Positions 1 to 13,146 of a DNA stretch of 64,000 nucleotides are shown here, piece after piece. The stretch comes from Nitrincola sp. A-D6. GTDB lineage: Bacteria; Pseudomonadota; Gammaproteobacteria; Pseudomonadales; Balneatricaceae. The position numbers and the translations under genes were made by a program. The stretch spans positions 1 to 64,000 of the forward strand of contig NZ_JRLB01000110.1 of NCBI RefSeq assembly GCF_000764495.1. The letters are read 5' to 3'. Positions within the stretch are counted from its first letter, which is position 1, and each line of letters opens with the position of its first letter. The notes beneath the pieces are model-generated. The model worked only from the letters and a program-made list of their open reading frames with translations. It ran no database searches and had not been told where the DNA came from.

Positions 1-161
1 GGTGCATTGTCAATACCATCAAAGGCAACGGCTGCACCGCCCCATACTTCAGCACATACGCGTGTCAGCGCCGCTGTCAGGGTTGTTTTACCGTGGTCAA
101 CGTGGCCAATGGTTCCTACGTTGACGTGCGGCTTGTTACGTTCAAAAGCTTTCTTAGCCAC
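1..161 (-). CDS. tuf: Elongation factor Tu, first copy (N-terminal part; cut by window edge)
   Basis: This is the N-terminal 53 codons of EF-Tu, the GTPase that delivers aminoacyl-tRNA to the ribosome; the rest lies outside the window. It includes the start of the G domain with the GHVDHGKT P-loop. The start is a GTG at 161-159, whereas the other tuf copy (15491-16683) starts with ATG. Bases 1-160 are identical to 16523-16682, and identity stops at the first base of the start codon. It follows rpsL-rpsG-fusA, so it is the last gene of the str operon (tufA position). Identity of the two copies is the usual result of gene conversion. No frameshift is seen in the visible part. Confidence 0.97.
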   Translation of the reverse strand, partial: MAKKAFERNKPHVNVGTIGHVDHGKTTLTAALTRVCAEVWGGAAVAFDGIDNA

Positions 162-193
162 GGCTAAATCCTCTTAATCAAGTAATTGCTAAA

Positions 194-2287
194 TCAATTC
201 TGTTTAGAAACAGCATCGGCTATGTTCTGCGGCGCTTCACTGTAGGAATCAAATTCCATAGAGTAGGTTGCCCGACCCTGTGAAGCAGAACGAAGATCAG
301 TTGCATAACCAAACATCTCGCCCAGCGGTACCTGAGCATTGATGACTTTGCCGGACACGGTATCTTCCATACCCTGCACCAGACCACGGCGACGGTTAAG
401 GTCACCCATCACGTCACCCATGTACTCCTCAGGAGTTACTACTTCAACCTTCATCATCGGCTCAAGCAAACACGGGCTTGCTTCCTGGGCATACTTTTTC
501 AGCGCCTGGGATGCAGCGATTTTAAACGCCATTTCGTTGGAGTCAACCTCATGGAACGAACCGTCATACAGGCGTGCTTTCAGGCCGATCAGCGGATAGC
601 CGGCGATAACACCGTTCTTCATCTGCTCTTCGATACCCTTCTGCACCGCCGGGATGTATTCCTTAGGAATAGCACCACCTACGACTTCGTTAATGAATTC
701 CAGTCCTTCTTCTTCACTCGGGCTGAACTCGACAATAACATGGCCATACTGACCACGACCACCAGACTGGCGCGCAAACTTATGGTTTGCAACAACAGAC
801 TTACGGATCTTCTCACGGTAAGCAACCTGTGGCTTACCGATATTGGCTTCCACCTTGAATTCACGACGCATACGATCAACGATGATATCCAGGTGCAACT
901 CACCCATACCAGAGATGATTGTCTGACCGCTCTCTTCATCGGTAGCGACGCGGAAAGAGGGATCTTCCTGAGCCAGCTTGCTCAGCGCAATACCCATTTT
1001 TTCCTGATCAGCTTTGGACTTGGGCTCAACAGCAACCGAGATAACCGGATCCGGGAACTCCATGCGCTCCAGAACGATTTTGTCATCCAGGCTACACAGG
1101 GTATCACCTGTAGTCACATCCTTCAGACCGATAACCGCCGCGATGTCGCCAGCAAGAATCTCTTTGATCTCTTCACGTGAGTTAGCGTGCATCTGCACCA
1201 TACGACCCACACGTTCTTTTTTCTCTTTGACAGAGTTATACACACTGTCACCGGATTTCAGAACGCCCGAATAGACACGGATAAAGGTCAGCGTACCCAC
1301 GAATGGGTCGGTAGCAATTTTAAATGCCAGCGCTGCAAAAGGCGCACTGTCATCTGCTTCACGCGTTGCCACTGTACCGTCTTTATCGTCCAGCTCACCC
1401 TCGATCGCCTTAACTTCTGTCGGCGATGGCAGGAATTCAATAACGGCATCCAGAACAGCCTGTACACCCTTGTTCTTGAATGCGGAACCGGCCAGCATCA
1501 GCACGATATCATTCGCCAGGGTACGGGCACGCAAGCCTGCCTTGATTTCTTCAATGGTAAGTTCTTCACCACCGAGATATTTTTCCATCAGCTCATCATT
1601 GCTTTCTGCTGCGGCTTCGATCAGTTGCTCACGCAACGCTTCCGCCTTAGCCTGCAGATCAGCAGGAATTGCTTCCAGGGTGAAAGTCATACCCTGATCA
1701 GCTTCATTCCAGATGATTGACTTCATTTCAATCAGATCAACGACGCCTTTGAAATCATCTTCAGCACCGATTGGGAAGTTGAGAACAACCGTATTTACAT
1801 TGAGACGCTTTTTCAGCTGCTCTTCAACACGGAAGAAATCTGCTCCAGCACGGTCCATCTTATTGACGAAAACCATGCGAGGCACTTCGTACTTGTTAGC
1901 CTGACGCCAGACTGTTTCAGTCTGCGGCTGAACGCCTGAAGAGGCACACAGCACCACAACTGCACCATCAAGAACGCGCAAAGAACGCTCTACTTCGATG
2001 GTGAAGTCAACGTGCCCAGGGGTATCGATGACGTTGATACGGTGTTCTTCGAACTGTTTGCCCATACCACTCCAGAAAGTGGTGATAGCGGCAGAGGTGA
2101 TAGTAATACCACGCTCCTGCTCTTGTTCCATCCAGTCTGTGGTAGCGGCGCCATCATGCACCTCACCCAGCTTATGAGACAAACCTGTATAAAATAATAC
2201 ACGCTCCGTAGTGGTGGTTTTACCAGCATCTACGTGCGCACAGATACCAATGTTACGGTATCTGGATAGCGGTGTTTTACGAGCCAC
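194..2287 (-). CDS. fusA: Elongation factor G
   Basis: A 697-aa translational GTPase that catalyses translocation of tRNA and mRNA on the ribosome and helps in ribosome recycling. The G domain begins at once, with the P-loop AHVDAGKT at residues 17-24, followed by a DTPGHVDF switch II and an NKMD guanine-specificity motif near residue 142. Domains II-V follow, with GGRGQYGHV in domain IV. Length is normal for bacterial EF-G. It starts 18 bp after rpsG and ends 32 bp before tuf, in the classic str operon order rpsL-rpsG-fusA-tuf. Nothing is unusual in the sequence. Confidence 0.98.
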   Translation of the reverse strand: MARKTPLSRYRNIGICAHVDAGKTTTTERVLFYTGLSHKLGEVHDGAATTDWMEQEQERGITITSAAITTFWSGMGKQFEEHRINVIDTPGHVDFTIEVERSLRVLDGAVVVLCASSGVQPQTETVWRQANKYEVPRMVFVNKMDRAGADFFRVEEQLKKRLNVNTVVLNFPIGAEDDFKGVVDLIEMKSIIWNEADQGMTFTLEAIPADLQAKAEALREQLIEAAAESNDELMEKYLGGEELTIEEIKAGLRARTLANDIVLMLAGSAFKNKGVQAVLDAVIEFLPSPTEVKAIEGELDDKDGTVATREADDSAPFAALAFKIATDPFVGTLTFIRVYSGVLKSGDSVYNSVKEKKERVGRMVQMHANSREEIKEILAGDIAAVIGLKDVTTGDTLCSLDDKIVLERMEFPDPVISVAVEPKSKADQEKMGIALSKLAQEDPSFRVATDEESGQTIISGMGELHLDIIVDRMRREFKVEANIGKPQVAYREKIRKSVVANHKFARQSGGRGQYGHVIVEFSPSEEEGLEFINEVVGGAIPKEYIPAVQKGIEEQMKNGVIAGYPLIGLKARLYDGSFHEVDSNEMAFKIAASQALKKYAQEASPCLLEPMMKVEVVTPEEYMGDVMGDLNRRRGLVQGMEDTVSGKVINAQVPLGEMFGYATDLRSASQGRATYSMEFDSYSEAPQNIADAVSKQN

Positions 2288-2305
2288 GACGTTATCCTCT
2301 GAAGT

Positions 2306-2788
<483 letters not shown>

Positions 2789-2923
2789 TCAATTAAAAGG
2801 TCTTCAGGTTTAGCCAGGATGTCTTTGACACCTGCCCTTACTCTTATCGTCAGTTCGGTTTAGCGCAACAGCATGCGTTTTTACAAAAGCGTGACTGTGA
2901 CAACTTTGCCGTTCAACGACTTA

Positions 2924-3298
<375 letters not shown>

Positions 3299-3331
3299 TC
3301 AGCAAACTCTCCACCTTTGGTTTTAACATAT

Positions 3332-3358
3332 AAAAAGACTGAGCATTCCTACTCAGTC
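3332..3358 (-). terminator. Intrinsic terminator after rpoC
   Basis: On the minus strand a 7-bp stem (GACTGAG/CTCAGTC) with an 8-nt loop is followed directly by five U residues. It is the second of two hairpins after rpoC and lies just before rpsL. It separates the rpoBC transcript from the str operon. Confidence 0.75.
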
Positions 3359-3365
3359 AACAAGA

Positions 3366-3393
3366 GGGCGGGAAGTTTACCTAATTCCCGCCC
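3366..3393 (-). terminator. GC-rich hairpin preceding the rpoC terminator
   Basis: A strong 9-bp stem (GGGCGGGAA/TTCCCGCCC) lies 24 bp after the rpoC stop codon. It has no clean U-tract, so on its own it may be a pause or 3'-end protecting structure. With the adjacent hairpin at 3332-3358 it forms a tandem terminator. Confidence 0.6.
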
Positions 3394-3417
3394 CTATCGT
3401 CAATTACTGTCTGTTTT

Positions 3418-6400
3418 TTAATCAGAACCAGACATTGACGCATTCAGTGCTTTGGTCAGTGCCTGCTGGACTTCTTCCGCACTCACTGTACCACTTTCAG
3501 AGCCAACACGACGCTTGCGCTTGCGCTCACTGTGGTAGGCCAGACCCGTACCCGCTGGTATCAGTCGACCCACTACAACGTTTTCTTTCAGACCACGCAG
3601 GTAATCGCTCTTGCCATTCACGGCGCCTTCGGTCAATACACGCGTAGTTTCCTGGAAAGAGGCTGCTGAGATAAACGACTCTGTTGCCAGCGATGCTTTG
3701 GTAATACCCAGCAATACACGTTCGAACCTGGCCGGGAATTTACCTTCTTCGACCAGACGCGCATTTTCATTACGCACGGCGATGTATTCAACCTGATCAC
3801 CCTGAATAAAGTCAGAGTCACCGGAATCAATAATCTCAACCTTACGCACCATCTGACGCACAATCACTTCAATATGCTTGTCGTTGATGCCCACGCCCTG
3901 GAGACGATATACATCCTGAATTTCAGCAACGATGTACTTGGCCAACTCATTAACGCCGAGGATACGTAAAATATCATGCGGGTTAGATGGACCATCGGAA
4001 ATGACCTCACCCTTCTCAACCGACTCACCTTCGAAGATGTTCAGGTTACGCCACTTCTGGATCATGATCTCAACCGGATCACTGCCATCAGTTGGTGAAA
4101 TCACAATACGGCGTTTACCCTTGGTTTCCTTGCCAAAAGTCACTACACCTGAAATTTCTGCCAGAATGGCATACTCTTTCGGCTTACGTGCTTCAAACAG
4201 GTCGGCCACGCGTGGCAAACCACCGGTGATGTCTTTGTTAACCGTACCTTCCTGCGGAATACGCGCCAGAACGTCACCGATCTGTACTTCAGAGCCATCA
4301 TTCAGGTTTACAATCGCTTTTGGCGGCAGCAGATACTGCGCTGGCATCTCTGTACCCGGGTAGCAGATATCTTTACCGTCAAAATCAACCAGCTTGATCA
4401 GCGGACGAATATCTTTACCCGCCTGAGGACGATCCTTGCCTTCGAGAATTTCAATAGTAGACAGACCCGTCAGGTCATCCGTCTGACGCTTGACGGTGAT
4501 ACCATCTTCCAGACCGGCAAATACGATCTTACCCTGAATCTCAGATACGATTGGATGCGTATGCGGATCCCAGTTGGCGACTATAGCACCGGCTTCAACC
4601 GTAGAGCCTTCACGGACTTTAATCATGGCACCGTAAGGCAGCTTGTAACGCTCGCGCTCACGCCCATGCTCATCCGTGATACCCAGTTCACCTGAACGCG
4701 ATGTAGCTACCAGATTACCATCAGTACGCTCAACGTATTTAAGGTTATGCAGGCGTACGATACCGCCATTTTTAACCTGGATACTGTCAACGGCGGCTGC
4801 TCGTGATGCGGCACCACCGATATGGAACGTACGCATGGTCAGCTGTGTACCTGGCTCACCGATTGACTGAGCCGCGATAACACCTACAGCCTCACCCTGG
4901 TTAACCAGGTGGCCACGTGCGAGGTCACGCCCGTAACAGCTGGCACAAACACCCTGGTTGGCATCACAGGTGATGGCTGAGCGCACCAGCACTTCATCAA
5001 TCTTGCTGAGCTCTTCATCTGTGTGCAGACGGTCAACCCAGGCCTCATCGATTAGAGTACCCTTCTCGATTAATACATCACCCGTGACCGGACTCAATAC
5101 ATCTACCGCAACAACACGACCCAGCAACTGCTCACCCAGACTGACGATAATATCGCCGCCTTCAATGATCGGCAGCACCAGAACACCGTTCTCGGTACCA
5201 CAATCCACTTCAGTGATAACCAGATCCTGGGCGACGTCAACCAAACGGCGGGTTAGGTAACCGGAGTTAGCTGTTTTCAGCGCCGTATCGGCAAGACCCT
5301 TACGCGCACCGTGTGTAGAGATAAAGTACTGCAGTACGTTCAGACCTTCACGGAAGTTGGCAATGATCGGCGTTTCGATGATCGAGCCATCCGGCTTGGC
5401 CATCAAACCACGCATACCGGCCAGCTGACGTATCTGTGCCGCGCTACCACGAGCACCTGAGTCAGCCATGATATACACGGAGTTAAACGATTCCTGCTCA
5501 ACCTGATTACCATTAACGTCGGTTACCAGATCAACTTTCAGGTTGTCCATCATGCGCTTCGCCAGTACTTCGTTGGCACGCGACCAGATATCCACTACCT
5601 TGTTGTATTTTTCACCGTGCGTGACCAGACCTTCAGCGAACTGACGTTCAATTTCGGTCACTTCAGCCTCAGCTTCAGCAATAATGCGCGGCTTTTCATC
5701 CGGAATAACGAAGTCATTCACACCGATTGATGCACCAGACAGCGTCGCCTGACGGAAGCCCATGTACATCAACTGATCGGCAAAGATAACCGTTTCTTTC
5801 AAGCCACAGCGACGATAAGCTTCGTTTAGCAGCGTGGAGATGGCTTTCTTTTTCATTGCCTGATCAACCAGCGCAAATGGCAGGCCATCTGGAACGATGT
5901 CAAACAACAATGCACGACCTACAGTGGTATCGCGAACCGCTGTAATCTCTTCAACATTGCCATGAATATCACGAATCATTTCGCGAATACGTACTTTCAC
6001 TCGCGCCTGCAGATGTACCTTGCCAGCACCATGTGCACGGGTCACTTCTTTAATGTCACTGAACAGCATACCTTCACCGGCGGCGGCAACACGCTCACGG
6101 GTCATGTAATACAGACCCAATACCACGTCCTGCGATGGTACGATGATCGGCTCACCGTTAGCGGGTGACAGAATGTTGTTGGTGGACATCATCAAGGCAC
6201 GGGCTTCAAGCTGAGCTTCGATGGTCAGTGGCACGTGAACAGCCATCTGGTCACCGTCAAAGTCGGCGTTGTAGGCCGCACACACCAGAGGATGCAGCTG
6301 AATCGCCTTACCTTCAATCAGTACCGGCTCAAATGCCTGGATACCGAGACGGTGAAGTGTTGGTGCACGGTTAAGCAGTACCGGATGCTCACGGATAACT

Positions 6401-7641
6401 TCGTCGAGAATATCCCAGACCAGCGCTTCTTCACGCTCAACCATTTTCTTGGCGGCTTTGATGGTAGTCGCATGACCACGCAATTCCAGCTTAGAGAAAA
6501 TGAACGGCTTGAACAGCTCCAGTGCCATTTTTTTCGGCAAGCCACACTGATGCAGACGCAGCGACGGACCTACCACGATGACCGAACGACCTGAATAGTC
6601 GACACGTTTACCCAGCAGGTTCTGACGGAAACGACCCTGCTTACCCTTGATCATATCGGCCAGGGATTTCAGCGGACGCTTGTTGGAACCCGTAATGGCA
6701 CGACCACGACGACCGTTATCCAGCAGGGCATCAACCGATTCCTGCAGCATACGCTTCTCGTTGCGCACGATAATATCGGGTGCATTCAGGTCCAGCAGAC
6801 GCTTAAGACGGTTATTACGGTTAATCACGCGACGGTACAGATCATTCAGATCAGACGTAGCGAAACGCCCCCCATCCAGCGGCACTAACGGGCGCAGATC
6901 GGGTGGCAGAACCGGCAGTACATTCAGAATCATCCACTCCGGCTTGTTACCGGATTTGAGGAAGGCTTCCATCAGCTTCAGGCGCTTGGACAGCTTCTTC
7001 AGCTTGGTCTCGGAGTTGGTCTGCGGAATTTCTTCACGCATACGATGACACTCGCTTTCGAGGTCAATCGAGCCCAGCAGCTCCTGAACCGCTTCAGCAC
7101 CCATGCGCGCATCGAATTCGTCGCCGAACTCTTCCAGGGCTTCAAAGTACTGCTCATCATTCAGCAGTTGACCACGCTCCAGGGTAGTCATACCCGGATC
7201 GATCACCACAAAGGATTCAAAATAAAGCACGCGCTCAATATCACGCAGCGTCATGTCCATCATCAAACCGATACGGGACGGTAAGGATTTCAGGAACCAG
7301 ATGTGAGCAACCGGTGAAGCCAGCTCAATATGCGCCATACGGTCACGGCGCACTTTGGTCATGGTCACTTCAACGCCACACTTCTCGCAGATAACACCGC
7401 GGTGCTTCATGCGCTTGTATTTACCGCACAAGCACTCGTAATCCTTGATTGGGCCAAAGATTTTGGCACAAAACAAGCCATCACGTTCCGGCTTAAAGGT
7501 ACGATAGTTAATGGTTTCCGGCTTCTTAACTTCACCGTAAGACCAGGAACGGATCATATCCGGTGATGCCAGGGTGATACGGATCGAGTCAAACTCTTCA
7601 GTTTTACCCTGATTCTTGAGCAGATTCAGCAAATCTTTCAT
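3418..7641 (-). CDS. rpoC: RNA polymerase subunit beta'
   Basis: The largest RNA polymerase subunit, 1407 aa, the same length as the E. coli protein. The N-terminal zinc site (CLCGKY then CEKCG, about residues 70-88) and the catalytic Mg-binding loop NADFDGDQ (around residue 460) are intact. The second zinc site is [14 protein letters not shown]. The [15 protein letters not shown] trigger-loop region is also present. It follows rpoB after 74 bp; that gap holds a short GCGCCC/GGGCGC stem-loop and an AGGAG-type ribosome site. Two hairpins terminate the transcript. No frame break was seen. Confidence 0.98.
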   Translation of the reverse strand: MKDLLNLLKNQGKTEEFDSIRITLASPDMIRSWSYGEVKKPETINYRTFKPERDGLFCAKIFGPIKDYECLCGKYKRMKHRGVICEKCGVEVTMTKVRRDRMAHIELASPVAHIWFLKSLPSRIGLMMDMTLRDIERVLYFESFVVIDPGMTTLERGQLLNDEQYFEALEEFGDEFDARMGAEAVQELLGSIDLESECHRMREEIPQTNSETKLKKLSKRLKLMEAFLKSGNKPEWMILNVLPVLPPDLRPLVPLDGGRFATSDLNDLYRRVINRNNRLKRLLDLNAPDIIVRNEKRMLQESVDALLDNGRRGRAITGSNKRPLKSLADMIKGKQGRFRQNLLGKRVDYSGRSVIVVGPSLRLHQCGLPKKMALELFKPFIFSKLELRGHATTIKAAKKMVEREEALVWDILDEVIREHPVLLNRAPTLHRLGIQAFEPVLIEGKAIQLHPLVCAAYNADFDGDQMAVHVPLTIEAQLEARALMMSTNNILSPANGEPIIVPSQDVVLGLYYMTRERVAAAGEGMLFSDIKEVTRAHGAGKVHLQARVKVRIREMIRDIHGNVEEITAVRDTTVGRALLFDIVPDGLPFALVDQAMKKKAISTLLNEAYRRCGLKETVIFADQLMYMGFRQATLSGASIGVNDFVIPDEKPRIIAEAEAEVTEIERQFAEGLVTHGEKYNKVVDIWSRANEVLAKRMMDNLKVDLVTDVNGNQVEQESFNSVYIMADSGARGSAAQIRQLAGMRGLMAKPDGSIIETPIIANFREGLNVLQYFISTHGARKGLADTALKTANSGYLTRRLVDVAQDLVITEVDCGTENGVLVLPIIEGGDIIVSLGEQLLGRVVAVDVLSPVTGDVLIEKGTLIDEAWVDRLHTDEELSKIDEVLVRSAITCDANQGVCASCYGRDLARGHLVNQGEAVGVIAAQSIGEPGTQLTMRTFHIGGAASRAAAVDSIQVKNGGIVRLHNLKYVERTDGNLVATSRSGELGITDEHGRERERYKLPYGAMIKVREGSTVEAGAIVANWDPHTHPIVSEIQGKIVFAGLEDGITVKRQTDDLTGLSTIEILEGKDRPQAGKDIRPLIKLVDFDGKDICYPGTEMPAQYLLPPKAIVNLNDGSEVQIGDVLARIPQEGTVNKDITGGLPRVADLFEARKPKEYAILAEISGVVTFGKETKGKRRIVISPTDGSDPVEIMIQKWRNLNIFEGESVEKGEVISDGPSNPHDILRILGVNELAKYIVAEIQDVYRLQGVGINDKHIEVIVRQMVRKVEIIDSGDSDFIQGDQVEYIAVRNENARLVEEGKFPARFERVLLGITKASLATESFISAASFQETTRVLTEGAVNGKSDYLRGLKENVVVGRLIPAGTGLAYHSERKRKRRVGSESGTVSAEEVQQALTKALNASMSGSD

Positions 7642-7715
7642 TGTCTATAGCTCCTCACGGAGTTCTCTGGGGAAGCGCCCGCGAGGGGCGCCACCTGATG
7701 TGATCAGTTTAGGTC

Positions 7716-10700
7716 TCAATCGCTTTCAAGTTCGATATCGATACCGAGAGAACGAATTTCCTTGATCAATACGTTAAACGATTCTGGCATGCCAGGTTCC
7801 ATACGATGGTTGCCATCCACAATGTTTTTATACATTTTGGTACGACCATTGACGTCATCTGACTTAACCGTGAGCATTTCCTGAAGTGTATAAGCGGCGC
7901 CATACGCCTCCAATGCCCAGACCTCCATCTCACCGAATCGCTGTCCACCGAACTGCGCCTTACCACCCAGCGGCTGCTGTGTAACAAGACTGTAAGAACC
8001 GGTAGAACGTGCGTGCATCTTATCATCAACCAAGTGGTTGAGTTTGAGCATGTACATGTAACCAACGGTTACCTGACGGTCGAATTTATCACCGGTGCGG
8101 CCGTCATACAGCGTCACCTGACCCGTATCATTCATGTCGGCCAGACGCAGCAAGGCTTTGATTTCACTTTCCTTGGCACCGTCGAATACTGGCGAGGCCA
8201 AAGGCACGCCCTTACGCAGGTTATTGGCCAATTCCATAATTTCGGCATCACTGAAGCTTTCCAGATCTTCACGACGACCCAGCGGCAAGCCCGCGTGTTC
8301 GGCGTTATACACCTGACCCAGGAAGTCACGAACGTCTTTGACCTTTTCAGCCTTGGCACGTTCAATATCCAGCATGGCATTAATCTTACGACCCAAGCCT
8401 TTGGCTGCCGCACCCATATGAGTTTCCAGGATCTGACCGACGTTCATACGTGACGGTACACCCAGCGGGTTGAGCACGATATCGATCGGCTCACCGTTTT
8501 CGTCATATGGCATATCTTCAACCGGCATGATGACCGAGATAACACCCTTGTTACCATGACGCCCTGCCATTTTGTCACCTGGCTGGATACGGCGCTTGGT
8601 AGCGACATAAACCTTGACGATTTTGAGCACACCGGGCGCCAGATCATCGCCAGTTTGCAACTTGCCTTTTTTGTCTTCGAAACGCTTATCCAGATTTTCG
8701 CGACGCTCTTCAAGCTGCTTTTGTGCCTGTTCCAGCATCTCCTGTACTTCAGAATCTGCAAGACGAATCTTGAACCACTCAGAATGCTTTAAGCTGCTAA
8801 GGAATTCTTCTGTGATCGTTTCGCTCTTCTTCAGTCCGGCACCACCTTCGGCTTTCAGACCGACCAGCGCTTTAGTCAGACGCTCGAAAGTCGCATCTTC
8901 AACTATGCGGAACTCATCGTTAAGGTCCTTACGGATGTTATCCAGCTCAGTCTTCTCGATGGAAACTGCACGGGCATCTTTTTCCACACCATCGCGGGTA
9001 AACACCTGCACATCGATAACCTTACCGATAGTGCCGCCCTTCACACGCAAGGAGGTATCTTTTACATCAGAGGCTTTCTCACCGAAAATCGCACGTAGCA
9101 GTTTTTCTTCCGGTGTCAGTTGGGTTTCGCCCTTAGGAGTAACCTTGCCAACCAGAATATCGCCTGGGCCTACTTCAGCACCGATATGTACAATACCGGT
9201 TTCGTCCAGCTTGCTTAGCGCGGCTTCACCAACATTAGGAATATCCGCTGTGATTTCTTCGGATCCCAGCTTGGTGTCACGAGCCACACAGGTCAGTTCC
9301 TGAATATGGATAGTGGTAAAACGATCTTCTTCAACGACACGCTCGGAGATGAGGATGGAATCCTCAAAGTTGTAACCATTCCAGGGCATGAAGGCGATGC
9401 GCATATTCTGCCCCAGGGCCAGCTCACCCATGTCCACCGAAGGACCATCGGCGAGAATATCGCCACGGGTTACACTTTCGCCCGGGCGCACTATGGCGCG
9501 CTGGTTAATACAGGTGTTCTGGTTAGAACGCACGTATTTAGTCAGCGTATAGATGTCGACACCGGCATCACCGACGGCGGTTTCATCGTCGTTGGCGCGT
9601 ACCACGATACGGCTGGCATCAACAGACTCAATCACACCACCACGGGTTGCAACCACACAGACACCTGAGTCCTGCGCTACGCTACGTTCAATACCTGTAC
9701 CGACCAGCGGCTTCTCGGCACGCAATGTGGGTACGGCCTGACGCTGCATGTTCGAGCCCATTAACGCACGGTTGGCGTCATCGTGCTCAAGGAATGGAAT
9801 CAGTGCGGCGGCCACGGATACGATCTGACGCGCCGACACGTCCATATACTGGACCTTGTCACGCGGCATAACGGTAAATTCGTTGGCATGACGTACTTCA
9901 ACCAGATCTTCTGCCAGGCAGTTTTTGTCATCCAGCTTGGCGGATGCCTGCGCGATAACAAAGTTGTTTTCTTCAATTGCCGACAAGTAATCTATGTCAT
10001 CAGACACCTTCCCATCCAATACACGACGGTAAGGCGTTTCCAGGAAGCCATAATCATTAGTACGGGCATAAACAGCCAGGGAGTTGATCAGACCGATGTT
10101 CGGACCTTCAGGGGTCTCGATCGGACAGACACGACCATAATGCGTTGGATGCACGTCACGGACTTCAAAACCAGCGCGCTCACGGGTCAGACCACCTGGG
10201 CCTAACGCGGATACACGACGCTTGTGAGTAATCTCGGACAGCGGGTTGTTCTGATCCATAAACTGGGACAACTGGCTGGAACCAAAGAATTCCTTAACAG
10301 CCGCCGCAACCGGTTTGGCATTGATCAGATCCTGAGGCATCAGGTTATCAGCTTCGGCCATGCTCAAACGCTCGCGTACCGCACGCTCAACACGCACCAG
10401 ACCAACACGGAACTGGTTTTCAGCCATTTCACCGACAGAGCGGATACGACGGTTACCCAGGTGGTCGATATCATCGACAATACCCTTACCGTTACGAATA
10501 CCGATCAGGGTTTTCATGACATCCAGAATATCGGCTTTTTCCAGGATCGAACTACCGGTTTCAGCATCACGACCCAGACGACGGTTGAACTTCATCCTAC
10601 CAACGGCTGACAGGTCATAACGGTCTTCAGAGAAAAACAGATTCTCGAACAAACCTTCTGCAGACTCTTTGGTAGGTGGTTCACCAGGACGCATCATACG

Positions 10701-11815
10701 GTAGATTTCGACCAGGGCTTCAATCTGATTGCGAGTGGTATCAACACGCAGCGTATCGGAAATATAAGGACCACAATCCAGATCATTAGTGTAAAGCGTT
10801 TCAAAACGCTCTATACCAACTACCTGCAGACGGGTAATTAACTCGTCGGTGATCTCGGTATTGGCTACTGCAATGACTTCACCTGTCGACGGGTCGGCCA
10901 TATCTTTTGCCAATACTTTGCCTGTCAGGTATTCCGCTGGAACCTGCAACTGCTTCATACCTGCCTGGGTCATCTGACGCGTGTGACGCGGCGTAATACG
11001 ACGACCGGCTTCAACAATCACATTGCCTTCGGGATCTTTGATCTCAAAAGACATGGTTTCACCGCGCAGGCGCTCAGGCACCAGATCCATCCAGATCTGC
11101 TCACCTTCAAAGTTCCAGCCGGTATTTTCGAAGAAGATTTCCAGAATTTCTTCAGTACTGTAACCCAGTGAACGCAACAGCACCGAGGCCGGTAGTTTAC
11201 GGCGACGGTCGATACGTACAAACAGCGCATCTTTTGGATCGAATTCGAAATCCAGCCATGAACCACGGTAAGGAATAATTCGCGCAGAATAGAGCAATTT
11301 ACCCGATGAATGGGTCTTGCCTTTATCGTGATCAAAAAACACACCCGGTGAGCGGTGTAGCTGTGACACGATTACACGCTCAGTACCATTAATAACAAAG
11401 GTACCGTTATCTGTCATCAGGGCATTTCGCCCATGTAGACTTCCTGTTCCTTGATATCTTTAACCGCTTTACTTGACGATTCACGGTCATAGATTACCAG
11501 ACGCACTTTGACACGAAGTGGCGCGGCATAAGTGATACCCCGCTGCATGCACTCCTTGACATCAAAAACGGGTTCACCGAGGCGGTAACCAACGTATTCC
11601 AGTGCCGCATTTCCGGAATAGGAAACAATTGGAAAAACAGAATTAAATGCTGCCTGGAGTCCGGTCTCGTCGCGCTGTTGCGCGTCCGCTCCCTGCTGCA
11701 GAAACTTGCGGTAAGAATCCAGCTGTGTAGCAAGCAGGAATGGAACGTCCATTACCTGGTTCAGCTTGCTGAAATCCTTACGAATACGTTTCTTTTCAGT
11801 ATATGAATAAGCCAT
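7716..11815 (-). CDS. rpoB: RNA polymerase subunit beta (frame interrupted by one missing base)
   Basis: The beta subunit carries most of the catalytic cleft. The frame is broken near 11418: the N-terminal 132 residues run to YMGEMP and stop, and the remaining 1233 residues begin at [11 protein letters not shown] in the next frame. The family sequence here is YMGE(I/M)P-L-MTDNGTF. Adding one C to a CCC run in the coding strand restores this and gives about 1366 aa, a normal length. The gene is essential and otherwise perfect, so this is almost certainly a sequence error. The rifampicin region ([22 protein letters not shown]) is wild type. It is preceded by an attenuator after rplL and followed by rpoC. 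Confidence 0.96.
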
Positions 11816-11913
11816 CAGTGTTCCCCAGCATGTGCACCTAGTTGAGAAGCCAGCCCAGAAGGGGATCTTCCAGTCTGTAGATCCGTTATCTGTTTGCTGT
11901 CATTCAATAACGG

Positions 11914-11943
11914 AAAAAGGCCGGTGGCTCGCGGCCACCAGCC
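11914..11943 (-). terminator. Attenuator between rplL and rpoB
   Basis: On the minus strand a 10-bp stem (GGCTGGTGGC/GCCACCGGCC, one G-U pair) with a CGCGA loop is followed by five U residues. It sits in the 174-bp rplL-rpoB gap. E. coli has a partial terminator at this place that lowers rpoBC transcription relative to ribosomal proteins; the same role is inferred here. Confidence 0.75.
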
Positions 11944-11989
11944 ATACGCTTTCAAAGCAGTTTACGCTGCCTGCAGCGCATTAAAGCGA

Positions 11990-12355
11990 TTACTTGAGCT
12001 CAACTTTAGCGCCGGCTTCTTCCAGTGCTTTCTTGAGTTCTTCAGCTTCGTCTTTAGAAACGCCTTCCTTGATCGTAGCAGGCGCTCCGTCAACCAGTTC
12101 TTTAGCTTCTTTCAGACCCAGGCCTGTAGCGCCACGAACAGCTTTGATTACGTTAACTTTCTTATCACCAGTTTCAGCCAGGATGACGTTGAATTCAGTC
12201 TGTTCTTCAGCTACTTCAGCAGCCGCAGGACCCGCAGCTACTGCAGCCGCAGCAGATACACCGAATTTTTCTTCCATAGCTTCAATCAGAGTAACGACGT
12301 CCTTTACAGACATTTCAGCTACTGCGTTGATGATATCTTCTTGAGTCAGAGACAT
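11990..12355 (-). CDS. rplL: 50S ribosomal protein L7/L12
   Basis: A 121-aa stalk protein that recruits translational GTPases. It has the N-terminal dimerisation helix, an Ala-rich hinge (around residues 35-50) and the C-terminal domain with [11 protein letters not shown] and [14 protein letters not shown]. Several copies bind L10. It is 71 bp after rplJ and is followed by the rplL-rpoB attenuator. In E. coli its translation is controlled together with L10 by the L10 leader. Nothing is unusual. Confidence 0.98.
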   Translation of the reverse strand: MSLTQEDIINAVAEMSVKDVVTLIEAMEEKFGVSAAAAVAAGPAAAEVAEEQTEFNVILAETGDKKVNVIKAVRGATGLGLKEAKELVDGAPATIKEGVSKDEAEELKKALEEAGAKVELK

Positions 12356-12426
12356 TATATAGATTCCTGAATTACTTTCGGGCTTAGCCCATTAAACGCT
12401 TAATCAGACAGCTTGCCGTTAGGCAA

Positions 12427-12918
12427 TCAGGCTGCCTGCTCTTTCTGATCGCGAACGGCTGCCAGTGTACGTACCAGCTTGCCAGCAGAAGCTTCCTTGA
12501 GGACGCTCATCAACTTGGCAATTGCTTCGTCGTAAGTTGGCAGGCTTGCCAGCAGGGAGATGTCAACTTTCTCACCCTCAAAGGCTGCAGCTTTCAGCTC
12601 AAACTTCTCGTTACCCTTGGCAAATTCTTTCAGAATACGTGCACCCGCACCCGGATGCTCTGTAGAAAATGCAATGATAGAAGGCCCTACAAAAGTGTCT
12701 TGCAGACACACGTAGTCGGTTCCTTCAAGGGCACGACGTGCCAGTGTGTTACGAACCACACGCAACCAGACACCGTTTTCACGGGCCAGCTTACGCAACG
12801 CAGTCATATCTGTTACAGATACACCGCGAGAGTCAGCAACAACAGCAGACACAGCTGATTTAGCAGCTTCCTGGACTTCAGCGACGATCGCTTTTTTGTC
12901 TTCGAGTCCTAATGCCAC
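12427..12918 (-). CDS. rplJ: 50S ribosomal protein L10
   Basis: A 163-aa protein that anchors L7/L12 dimers to 23S rRNA and forms the base of the stalk. It starts with GTG at 12918, with an AGGAG ribosome site 5-9 bases upstream; the next residues ([14 protein letters not shown]) match the family start. It lies after rplA, separated by 228 bp that contain an L10 leader RNA. The L10-L12 complex is expected to bind that leader and repress translation of rplJL. Confidence 0.97.
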   Translation of the reverse strand: MALGLEDKKAIVAEVQEAAKSAVSAVVADSRGVSVTDMTALRKLARENGVWLRVVRNTLARRALEGTDYVCLQDTFVGPSIIAFSTEHPGAGARILKEFAKGNEKFELKAAAFEGEKVDISLLASLPTYDEAIAKLMSVLKEASAGKLVRTLAAVRDQKEQAA

Positions 12919-13019
12919 GATTTACTCCTGGATTGAGTCTTTCGACCATTTACCAAACCAAACACCTGAACCTGTTGATTCAGGCGGTGAGTACGGTGGT
13001 ACTGATTCGTTTGAATCTT

Positions 13020-13090
13020 CACCGTCTGCGCAGGCCGGTTAGACCATTAAGAGGAACAACCTGGGTTATTCCTCACCTGCGGTCTTTGAC
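13020..13090 (-). promoter_or_regulatory. Ribosomal protein L10 leader (autoregulatory mRNA element)
   Basis: In the rplA-rplJ gap the minus strand reads AAAGACCGCAGG, then a stem-loop with a GAGGAA/TTCCTC arm, then CCTGCGCAGACGGTG. The CGCAGG/CCTGCG pairing and the flanking AGAC motifs match the conserved L10-leader kink-turn structure. In E. coli, L10-(L12)4 binds this fold and blocks rplJ translation. Upstream (about 13092-13133) a second stem pairs GGTCTTCGT with ACGAAGACC. Confidence 0.85.
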
Positions 13091-13146
13091 GGTCTTCGTA
13101 TTCTGTCTGACAGGTCACGAAGACCCTCAAAAACGTTACAGTTAAA

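Noticed and set aside
551-1180. A 209-codon open frame on the plus strand opposite fusA
   Set aside because: It mirrors the codon pattern of fusA, has no domain or ribosome site, and fusA is certain.
8614-9303. A 229-codon open frame on the plus strand opposite rpoB
   Set aside because: Very Ser/Arg-rich, low-complexity shadow of rpoB; no recognisable domain.
11405-11430. Natural two-gene split of rpoB or programmed frameshift
   Set aside because: No slippery heptamer or downstream structure is evident, and the same one-base-loss pattern appears in unrelated genes and a tRNA.
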